A stretch of 38,642 nucleotides of DNA, taken from positions 1-38,642 of the forward strand of contig NZ_JAMBOJ010000046.1 in assembly GCF_023715565.1 (NCBI RefSeq), given 5' to 3'. Below are positions 31,117 to 38,642 of this stretch, piece after piece; the first letter of the stretch is position 1, and each line of letters opens with the position of its first letter. The stretch is from Cytobacillus firmus (GTDB taxonomy: Bacteria > Bacillota > Bacilli > Bacillales > Cytobacillaceae). The notes under the pieces are model-generated. The model was not told where the DNA came from, ran no database searches, and saw only the letters and a list, made by a program, of their open reading frames with translations. The translations under genes and the position numbers were made by a program.

Positions 31117-32989
31117 GTGCGCCCGGCATGGGTGCAGTCTATAGGGTGAAAGTCCCGAGCCATGAAGGCAGTAGTAGTGGTTAGCTTAACGCAAGGGTGT
31201 CCGTGGTGACGCGGAATTTGAAGGAAGCGAGCGGCAAACCTCCGGTCTGAGGAACACGAACTTCATATAAGGCTAGGTACCATTGGATGAGTGTTGCATT
31301 ACAAAACAAAGTCCTTACTGCCGAAGGTGGTACAGAGTAAATGGAGCAGATAGATGGAGGGAAAGACTGCCCCCTTACCCGGGGAGGTCTGGTTGGAACG
31401 CCAAGTACACTTGGTAACCTATCTAGCAATAGGTAGCTGAACAACCAGAAGTCAGCAGATGTCATAGTACCTACCCTACTCGAGATGGTAAGGGAAGGAC
31501 TGAACAATTAGGAAGAACGAGAACTAGGCATATAATTCCTGTATAGAAGCAGACAATCCGAAAGGACTTACTTGAAGGAGGAAGTGGTGAATTCCACAGG
31601 GGGCTTCATGAGGGTGGAGCAGGAATAACATAATTAGATTTCTACGTTCACGTCGAAAGGAAATAGCACATGTTAATGGATATGATACTGTCACGGGAAA
31701 ACTTAATAGAAGCACTTAAACGTGTGGAGAAGAACAAAGGAAGTCACGGCATAGATGGAATGTCCGTTAAATCCCTACGAAGACACCTCTATGAAAATTG
31801 GGACACCCTTTGTGATTCATTAAGGAAAGGTACCTATCAACCTAACCCAGTCCGTCGAGTCGAAATTCCGAAACCGAATGGTGGGGTAAGATTATTAGGA
31901 ATACCGACCGTGACAGACCGGTTCACTCAACAGGCAATTGCCCAAGTTCTAACCCCAATTTTTGACCCAAGCTTCTCAGAACATAGTTATGGGTTTAGGC
32001 AAAACCGAAGAGGTCATGACGCGGTTCGTAACGCAAGGGAAGGTTATAGATGGGTAATTGACATAGACTTGGAGAAATTCTTTGACAAAGTGAACCATGA
32101 TAAGTTAATGGGGATATTAGCAAGTAGGATCCAAGACCGATTGGTCTTGAAGCTAATACGTAAATATCTCCAAGCAGGAATCATGATAAATGGTGTAGTC
32201 TATGATGCCGAGGAAGGAACACCACAAGGAGGCCCACTGAGCCCTCTTCTTTCTAATATCCTTTTGGATAAGGTTGATAAAGAGTTAGAAAGGAGAGGTC
32301 ACAAGTTTGTCCGCTACGCCGATGACTGTAATATTTACATGAAATCGAAGAAAGCTGGAGAACGAGTGATGAACTCAATTACATGCTTTATTGAGCAGAA
32401 ATTAAAGCTTAAAGTAAACAGAGAGAAATCAGCGGTTGATCGCCCGTGGAAACGAAAGTTCCTTGGCTTTAGCTTTACGGTTAATAAGAAACCGAGGTTC
32501 GAATAGCAAACGAAAGCATCAAAAGGATCAAAGCTAGAATACGGGAATTAACCTCCCGTTCTAAATCAATTCCTATGGAAGTTAGAATCGAGAAACTAAA
32601 TCAATATCTAACGGGATGGTGTGGATATTTTGCCTTGGCTGATACAACAAGTAAGTTTAAAGAATTCGATGAGTGGATTAGAAGAAGACTTCGTATGATT
32701 GAATGGAAACAATGGAAGAAACCGAGGACAAGAGTAAGAAAACTCAAAGATCTAGGTGTTCCTGACCAGAAGGCATACGAATGGGGAAACTCCAGAAAGA
32801 AATATTGGAGAATAGCCTCTAGTCCAATCCTACACTAAACCCTCAATAACTCTTATTGGAGTAATCGAGGGCTCAAAAGTCTATATCAAAGATATGAATT
32901 TCTGCGTCAAACTTAATTGAACCGCCGTATAAGAACGGTACGTACGGTGGTGTGAGAGGTCGGGGGTTAGCCACCCCCTCCTACTCAAT
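31117..32989 (+). mobile_element. group IIC intron
   Basis: The 5' end GTGCGCCC matches the GUGYG boundary. About 550 bases of structured RNA domains I-IV lead into the intron protein gene. Domain V is at about 32921-32951 (arms ACCGCCGTA / TACGGTGGT), with a CGC rather than AGC catalytic triad, as in subgroup IIC. Domain VI follows (GGGGG / CCCCC at 32962-32978), with a likely branch A in CTCCTACTC near 32983. The 3' end is about 32989, give or take one base. Insertion directly behind a terminator hairpin is the IIC targeting habit. No HNH endonuclease domain. The plus strand of the RNA is intact as far as I can judge by eye, so splicing with a protein from elsewhere remains possible. Confidence 0.9.
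31670..32916 (+). pseudogene. ltrA: group IIC intron-encoded reverse transcriptase/maturase, broken
   Basis: Restored, this is a protein of about 415 residues. Reverse transcriptase domains begin I-L-S-R-E-N-L-I-E-A-L-K-R-V. They include G-I-D-G-M-S-V, E-H-S-Y-G-F-R-Q-N-R-R, D-I-D-L-E-K-F-F-D, G-T-P-Q-G-G-P-L-S-P and the catalytic Y-A-D-D. A maturase (X) domain follows (Y-L-T-G-W-C-G-Y-F). There are two lesions. A one-base deletion near 32500 sends the frame into TAG (32504-32506). TAA at 32836-32838 replaces an expected lysine after S-P-I-L-H. Beyond that stop the frame continues with recognisable family sequence (Q-R-Y-E-F-L-R-Q-T) to the natural stop at 32914-32916. The catalytic domain ends before the frameshift, so a truncated RT without the X domain could still be made from ATG 31670. 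Confidence 0.9.
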
Positions 32990-33253
32990 TTTTGGGCTTT
33001 CAATGCGTATGGAGACATCGGGTCATTATGAATCCGCTTACTTAAATTTTTATTCCAAAATAACGATAGGTGAAATTTCTTTACTATAACACATGAAAAT
33101 ATAATAGTTTTTTATAATACAGATATAGTGCAAGCGTTAATACAGTTATGGAATTTGAAATGGAATATATAAAATATGGTAACTGTAAAAAAACAATAAG
33201 CAAGGTAATTGACGAAGTTCCTGAAGGTATATTAAACTTAATCTCGTAAGTAT

Positions 33254-33292
33254 TTCTGTATCAATTTTGTTGCAAAATTAACTGATACAGAA
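33254..33292. repeat. two-part hairpin in the pdhA upstream region
   Basis: A perfect 10-bp outer stem TTCTGTATCA / TGATACAGAA encloses a perfect 6-bp inner stem ATTTTG / CAAAAT, with a 3-base loop and a 4-base bulge. No T run follows, so it is not a typical terminator. It could be a regulatory leader structure or a relic of a small mobile repeat. The interval 32990-33537 is AT-rich and otherwise contains only weak short frames. Confidence 0.5.
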
Positions 33293-33293
33293 T

Positions 33294-33473
33294 ATGATAG
33301 TTAAAGATGAACAGAAAGACGTTTTTTTAGAAGTGATATGTGGAACACTAGTTGTAAGTATGCATATAGCAGAAAAGAACGTTCTGCCATTTAGAGATGC
33401 TAATAAAAACATGCTTGGAAAAGTACTTTTTTGCTTTTTGAAAGAGTATCTAATATGGCTTCGTTTTGGGTAA
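33294..33473 (+). other. 59-codon open frame upstream of pdhA, doubtful
   Basis: The frame begins M-I-V-K-D-E-Q-K-D-V-F-L-E-V at 33294 and ends W-L-R-F-G. A second short frame (33 codons, 33148-33249) lies before it. Neither has a ribosome binding site, neither resembles a family I know, and both are AT-rich. They may be relics of an eroded gene or chance. The likely pdhA promoter (TATAAA near 33486-33491, weak -35) overlaps the space just after this frame. Confidence 0.2.
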
Positions 33474-33519
33474 CCTAAATTTTGTGTATAAAAACTCTTA
33501 AATTAACGTCTTTTTATGA

Positions 33520-34653
<1,134 letters not shown>

Positions 34654-34656
34654 GCC

Positions 34657-35634
34657 ATGGCGCAAATGACAATGATTCAGGCAATTACTGATGCTCTACG
34701 CACAGAATTGCGCAACGATCCGAATGTATTGGTATTCGGTGAGGATGTGGGCGTAAACGGCGGCGTTTTCCGTGCTACCGAAGGCCTTCAAAAAGAATTT
34801 GGCGAAGAACGTGTATTTGATACACCTCTAGCTGAATCCGGAATCGGCGGTCTGGCAGTAGGTCTTGGTTTACAGGGCTTCCGTCCGGTACCTGAAATCC
34901 AATTCTTTGGATTCGTTTATGAAGTAATGGATTCTATTTCCGGCCAGCTGGCACGTATGCGTTACCGTTCTGGTGGAAGATATAATTCGCCGGTTACAAT
35001 CCGTTCACCATTCGGCGGAGGGGTACATACTCCTGAAATGCATGCTGACAGCCTTGAAGGTCTAATGGCTCAGCAGCCTGGATTAAAGGTTGTTATCCCT
35101 GCAACTCCTTATGATGCAAAGGGGCTGCTTATCTCAGCTATTCGCGATAACGATCCTGTTATTTTCCTTGAGCATATGAAATTGTACCGTTCTTTCCGCC
35201 AGGAAGTACCTGAAGAGGAATACACAATTCCACTTGGAAAAGCAGAAGTTAAACGTGAAGGTTCTGACGTTACAATTGTAACTTATGGGGCAATGGTCCA
35301 TGAATCTTTAAAAGCTGCTGAAGAGCTTGAAAAAGAAGGGAAATCTGCAGAAGTAATCGACTTGCGTACAGTTGCACCTCTTGATATTGAAACAATTATT
35401 GCTTCTGTTGAAAAGACAGGAAGAGCAATTGTTGTTCAGGAAGCACAGAAACAAGCTGGTATCGCAGCTAGTGTTGTGGCAGAAATCAATGACCGTGCAA
35501 TTCTTAGCCTGGAAGCACCGGTCCTCCGTGTAGCTGCACCAGATACGGTATTTGCTTTCCCGCAGGCAGAGACAGTATGGCTTCCAAACTATAAAGATGT
35601 AATTGAAACAGCTAAAAAAGTACTTGAATTTTAA
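34657..35634 (+). CDS. pdhB: pyruvate dehydrogenase E1 beta subunit
   Basis: A 325-residue E1 beta subunit. It starts [14 protein letters not shown] and has [15 protein letters not shown] and [12 protein letters not shown]. The transketolase C-terminal domain follows (about 200-320; [15 protein letters not shown]). It forms the alpha2beta2 E1 tetramer with PdhA. AAAGGAG within the end of pdhA is its ribosome binding site. An 84-base gap with a hairpin separates it from pdhC. Confidence 0.97.
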   Translation: MAQMTMIQAITDALRTELRNDPNVLVFGEDVGVNGGVFRATEGLQKEFGEERVFDTPLAESGIGGLAVGLGLQGFRPVPEIQFFGFVYEVMDSISGQLARMRYRSGGRYNSPVTIRSPFGGGVHTPEMHADSLEGLMAQQPGLKVVIPATPYDAKGLLISAIRDNDPVIFLEHMKLYRSFRQEVPEEEYTIPLGKAEVKREGSDVTIVTYGAMVHESLKAAEELEKEGKSAEVIDLRTVAPLDIETIIASVEKTGRAIVVQEAQKQAGIAASVVAEINDRAILSLEAPVLRVAAPDTVFAFPQAETVWLPNYKDVIETAKKVLEF

Positions 35635-35653
35635 TTGAATAACTAATGACACA

Positions 35654-35672
35654 AGGGGGAAAATATCCCCCT
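35654..35672 (+). other. hairpin between pdhB and pdhC
   Basis: Perfect stem AGGGGGA (35654-35660) / TCCCCCT (35666-35672), flanked by a partly pairing ACAC...GTGT and then TTTTAC. Probably a processing or stabilising structure within the operon transcript that sets E1 against E2/E3 levels, rather than a full terminator. Confidence 0.5.
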
Positions 35673-35718
35673 GACGTGTTTTACTAGAACGATTGAAAAA
35701 ATAGGAGGGTGAATTCCA

Positions 35719-37065
35719 TTGGCATTCCAATTTAGATTGCCTGATATCGGTGAAGGTATCCATGAAGGTGAAATCGTCAAGTGGTTTGTAAAGCCGGGTG
35801 ACGAAGTACAAGAAGATGACGTGCTTTGTGAGGTTCAAAATGATAAAGCGGTTGTAGAGATACCTTCGCCAGTTAAAGGTAAAGTAGAAGAAGTCCTAGT
35901 TGAAGAAGGTACAGTTGCAACTGTAGGTCAAGTATTGATTACTTTTGATGCTCCAGGATATGAAGACCTTAAATTCAAGGGAGACCATGAAGATGAGGCT
36001 CCTAAAGAAGAAAAAACAGAAGCACAGGTACAGGCAACTGCTGAAGCTGGCCAGGATGTAAAGAAAGAGGAAGCTCCTGCTCAGGAAACACCAAAAGAAG
36101 GCGTCGTTATTTCTGAGACGGATGTGGATCCTAATCGCCGCATTATTGCTATGCCTTCAGTAAGAAAATACGCTCGTGATAAAGGTGTAGATATTCGCCA
36201 GGTAGCTGGAAGCGGCAAAAATGGCCGTATCCAGAAAGATGACATAGATGCATTCTTAAATGGCGGTTCTCAAGCTAATGAAGCGCCTGCACAGAAAGCT
36301 GCTCCACAAGCCGAAGCAAAAGAATCTGCACCGGCAGCTGCACAAGCAATTCCTGCTGGACAATATCCTGAAACCCGCGAGAAAATGAGCGGAATCCGTA
36401 AGGCTATTGCAAAAGCTATGGTAAATTCTAAGCATACAGCTCCACACGTTACATTAATGGATGAAATTGATGTTACGAAACTTGTTGCACACCGCAAGAA
36501 GTTTAAAGAAGTTGCAGCGAATAAAGGAATTAAGCTTACATTCCTTCCATATGTGGTAAAAGCATTAACAAGCGCATTGCGTGAATTCCCAGCGCTAAAT
36601 ACTTCAATTGATGATGCAGCAGGTGAAATCATCCAGAAGCACTACTATAACATTGGTATTGCGGCAGACACTGAAAAAGGTCTACTTGTGCCAGTTGTTA
36701 AGGATGCAGACCGCAAATCTACATTTGCGATTTCAAATGAAATCAATGAATTGGCTGGTAAAGCACGTGACGGCAAACTTGCTCCGGTCGAAATGAAGGG
36801 TGCTTCTTGTACTATCACAAATATCGGTTCTGCAGGCGGACAATGGTTCACTCCTGTCATCAATCACCCTGAAGTTGCTATTCTTGGAATTGGCCGCATT
36901 GCTGAAAAGCCTGTAGTGAAAGATGGAGAAATTGTTGCTGCTCCAGTATTAGCATTATCACTAAGCTTTGACCACAGAATTATTGATGGAGCAACTGCAC
37001 AAAATGCATTGAATCACATCAAGCGTTTACTGAACGATCCAGAACTATTGTTAATGGAGGCGTAA
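35719..37065 (+). CDS. pdhC: dihydrolipoyl acetyltransferase, PDH E2
   Basis: A 448-residue E2 protein. One lipoyl domain (about 1-78) carries the lipoyl lysine K43 in N-D-K-A-V-V-E. An Ala/Pro/Glu-rich linker follows, then the peripheral subunit-binding domain (about 140-175; [13 protein letters not shown]). A second Ala-rich linker leads to the catalytic acetyltransferase domain (about 220-448) with H419-R-I-I-D423-G. It forms the core of the pyruvate dehydrogenase complex and transfers acetyl to CoA. TTG start after AGGAGGG. pdhD begins six bases after its stop. Confidence 0.97.
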   Translation: MAFQFRLPDIGEGIHEGEIVKWFVKPGDEVQEDDVLCEVQNDKAVVEIPSPVKGKVEEVLVEEGTVATVGQVLITFDAPGYEDLKFKGDHEDEAPKEEKTEAQVQATAEAGQDVKKEEAPAQETPKEGVVISETDVDPNRRIIAMPSVRKYARDKGVDIRQVAGSGKNGRIQKDDIDAFLNGGSQANEAPAQKAAPQAEAKESAPAAAQAIPAGQYPETREKMSGIRKAIAKAMVNSKHTAPHVTLMDEIDVTKLVAHRKKFKEVAANKGIKLTFLPYVVKALTSALREFPALNTSIDDAAGEIIQKHYYNIGIAADTEKGLLVPVVKDADRKSTFAISNEINELAGKARDGKLAPVEMKGASCTITNIGSAGGQWFTPVINHPEVAILGIGRIAEKPVVKDGEIVAAPVLALSLSFDHRIIDGATAQNALNHIKRLLNDPELLLMEA

Positions 37066-37071
37066 TTACAA

Positions 37072-38481
37072 ATGGTAGTAGGAGATTTCCCAATTGAAAC
37101 AGATACTATAGTCATCGGTGCTGGTCCAGGGGGATATGTTGCAGCAATTCGTGCAGCACAGCTTGGACAAAAAGTTACAATCGTAGAAAAAGCTAATATG
37201 GGCGGAGTTTGTTTAAACGTTGGATGTATTCCTTCAAAAGCTTTAATCGCAGCAGGCCACCGCTACGAAAATGCTAAGCACTCAGATGTAATGGGAATTA
37301 CAGCTGAAAACGTTAAAGTTGACTTTACAAAAGTGCAAGAATTCAAATCCGGTGTAGTCAAGAAGCTTACTGGCGGAGTTGAAGGACTTTTAAAGGGAAA
37401 TAAAGTTGACATCGTGCGCGGTGAAGCATACTTTGTTGATGGTAATACCCTTCGTGTAATGGATGAAAATTCAGCACAAACTTACACGTTCAAAAATGCA
37501 ATTATTGCAACAGGATCCCGTCCTATTGAATTGCCGACGTTTAAATTCTCTAAGCGTGTTCTTGATTCAACAGGCGCTCTTGCTCTTCAGGAAATTCCTG
37601 AGAAAATCGTTGTAATTGGCGGCGGTGTTATCGGAATTGAACTTGGAGGAGCTTATGCGAACTTTGGTTCACAAGTAACGATCCTTGAGGGTGCAGATGA
37701 TATCCTAATCGGATTCGAGAAGCAAATGTCATCACTTGTTAAACGCAACCTGAAGAAAAAAGGTGTTGAATTCATTACGAAGGCACTTGCTAAGGGTGTT
37801 GAAGAGAATGAAAATGGAGTTACTGTTAAGTTTGAAGAAAAAGGCGAAGAGAAGTCTCTTGACGCAGATTATGTATTTGTTATGGTCGGAAGACGTCCAA
37901 ATACAGATGAACTAGGCTTAGAGCAAGCTGGTGTTAAGATGACTGAACGCGGTGTTATTGAAATTGATAAACAATGCCGTACTAGTGTGAGCAATATTTA
38001 TGCGATTGGTGACATTGTTTCAGGTCCTCAATTAGCTCATAAAGCTTCTTACGAAGGCAAGATTGCAGCTGAAGTAATTGCAGGCCACAACGCAGAAATT
38101 GATTACTTGGCTATCCCAGCGGTTGTATTCTCTGAGCCTGAATTAGCTTCTGTAGGCTATACTGAGCAGCAGGCTAAAGAAGAAGGAATCGAAGTGACAG
38201 CAGCGAAATTCCCATTTGCAGCTAACGGCCGTGCCCTTGCACTTGATTCCACTGACGGATTCTTAAAACTTGTAACACGCAAGGAAGATGGACTTGTAAT
38301 TGGTGCGCAAATCGCCGGTGCTAGTGCTTCTGATATGATTGCTGAGCTAGGATTGGCTATTGAAGCAGGCATGACTGCAGAAGATCTTGCAATGACTATT
38401 CACGCACATCCTACATTGGGTGAAATCACAATGGAAGCAGCAGAAGTTGCTATTGGAAGCCCAATTCACATTGTAAAATAA
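37072..38481 (+). CDS. pdhD: dihydrolipoyl dehydrogenase, PDH E3
   Basis: A 469-residue FAD disulfide oxidoreductase. The FAD motif G-A-G-P-G-G lies at about 16-21. The redox-active disulfide is C47-L-N-V-G-C52. The NAD motif [10 protein letters not shown] is central, Y-A-I-G-D the second FAD motif, and H446-P-T-L-G-E451 the catalytic dyad from the partner subunit. It reoxidises the lipoyl group of E2 and may also serve other 2-oxoacid complexes. The ATG follows GGAGGCG inside the pdhC end. Last gene of the operon. Confidence 0.97.
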   Translation: MVVGDFPIETDTIVIGAGPGGYVAAIRAAQLGQKVTIVEKANMGGVCLNVGCIPSKALIAAGHRYENAKHSDVMGITAENVKVDFTKVQEFKSGVVKKLTGGVEGLLKGNKVDIVRGEAYFVDGNTLRVMDENSAQTYTFKNAIIATGSRPIELPTFKFSKRVLDSTGALALQEIPEKIVVIGGGVIGIELGGAYANFGSQVTILEGADDILIGFEKQMSSLVKRNLKKKGVEFITKALAKGVEENENGVTVKFEEKGEEKSLDADYVFVMVGRRPNTDELGLEQAGVKMTERGVIEIDKQCRTSVSNIYAIGDIVSGPQLAHKASYEGKIAAEVIAGHNAEIDYLAIPAVVFSEPELASVGYTEQQAKEEGIEVTAAKFPFAANGRALALDSTDGFLKLVTRKEDGLVIGAQIAGASASDMIAELGLAIEAGMTAEDLAMTIHAHPTLGEITMEAAEVAIGSPIHIVK

Positions 38482-38486
38482 TTATA

Positions 38487-38517
38487 CAAAAAAATCCTTC
38501 CCTGCCAGGGAAGGATT
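38487..38517 (-). terminator. minus-strand terminator of the convergent gene
   Basis: A perfect 11-bp stem AATCCTTCCCT / AGGGAAGGATT with loop GCC. The T run lies only on the minus-strand side (complement of 38487-38493), just past the pdhD stop. Confidence 0.8.
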
Positions 38518-38532
38518 CAGTTTGTAGACAAA

Positions 38533-38569
38533 AGGGGTTCGGAATAGTCTCATTCCGGACCTCTTTTTT
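38533..38569 (+). terminator. pdh operon terminator
   Basis: A 13-bp stem (38533-38545 with 38552-38564, two wobble pairs) followed by six T. Confidence 0.85.
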
Positions 38570-38574
38570 GAATT

Positions 38575-38642
38575 TTATTGGCTTTGAAGCATTTTCAGAT
38601 GATGATAGACCTCTCCGAGGTCATCTTCTAGGCCATTTCTGG
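38575..38642 (-). CDS. 3' end of an unidentified convergent gene
   Basis: The last 21 codons of a minus-strand frame enter from the right edge, reading L-E-D-D-L-G-E-V-Y-H-H-L-K-M-L-Q-S-Q before TAA (38577-38575). Two hairpins follow on that strand, one with a strong T run, which supports a real gene end. The tail is too short to assign. The gene that follows pdhD in B. subtilis is not obviously this one. Confidence 0.55.
   Translation of the reverse strand, partial: RNGLEDDLGEVYHHLKMLQSQ

Noticed and set aside
31181..31507. 108-codon minus-strand frame in the intron 5' region
   Set aside because: It lies in the structured RNA domains of the group II intron; no coding signals.
31117..32989. 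Insertion sequence or retron
   Set aside because: No transposase or terminal inverted repeats. The RT has group II motifs and a maturase domain, and domains V/VI and the GUGYG end identify an intron.
35308..35838. 176-codon open frame antisense to pdhB/pdhC
   Set aside because: Cys/Asn/Phe-rich composition typical of an antisense shadow of two well-supported pdh genes.

Overview
The window looks like chromosomal backbone DNA of a low-to-medium GC, spore-forming member of the Bacillaceae. The gene content and order follow the Bacillus subtilis patA-cheV-ykyB-yku-ccpC-dapH-dapL-...-ktrC-rnjA-rpoY-ykrA-def-ykyA-pdhABCD segment. Strong GGAGG-type ribosome binding sites, frequent TTG/GTG starts and abundant intrinsic terminators also fit this group. 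The proteins differ enough from B. subtilis to suggest a related genus rather than that species. I could not run a search to name it.

Region by region. (1) 1-5800: aminotransferase patA, a small Cys/His-rich protein, an RDD membrane protein, a DinB-like gene remnant, a UMF1-type MFS transporter, the chemotaxis coupling protein cheV and ykyB. (2) 5800-11203: an MFS exporter gene split by a frameshift behind a PadR regulator with tandem dyad operators, then L,D-transpeptidase ykuD, Tat-exported phosphoesterase ykuE, fadH with a palindromic operator, and a C39-like lipoprotein. (3) 11400-18155: the EAL protein ykuI, several small or secreted proteins, a thioredoxin-fold protein, an MBL hydrolase, ykuJ, two small genes, the c-di-AMP-binding CBS protein darB, and a DHA2 drug exporter. 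(4) 18300-25842: ccpC, dapH, dapL, a heterodimeric ABC exporter pair, and ktrC. (5) 25951-31113: rnjA/rpoY, a small-gene region, ykrA, def, a YjcZ-type peptide and ykyA. (6) 31117-32989: a group IIC intron inserted directly behind the ykyA terminator, with a broken maturase/reverse transcriptase gene. (7) 33000-38642: an AT-rich leader and the complete pyruvate dehydrogenase operon pdhABCD, then the 3' end of a convergent gene.

Functional links. PatA, DapH and DapL together cover the N-acetylated branch of diaminopimelate/lysine synthesis, used for peptidoglycan and spore dipicolinate. YkuD acts on that same peptidoglycan. YkuI (c-di-GMP), DarB and KtrC (c-di-AMP) are second-messenger effectors. 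RNase J1 and the RNA polymerase epsilon subunit form one operon. CcpC and PdhABCD sit on either side of the TCA cycle entry point.

Most of the window is conserved and ordinary. The parts most worth a second look are the group IIC intron and its decayed protein, the PadR tandem operator with the split exporter, a predicted 23-residue basic peptide upstream of rpoY, and several unexplained palindromes.
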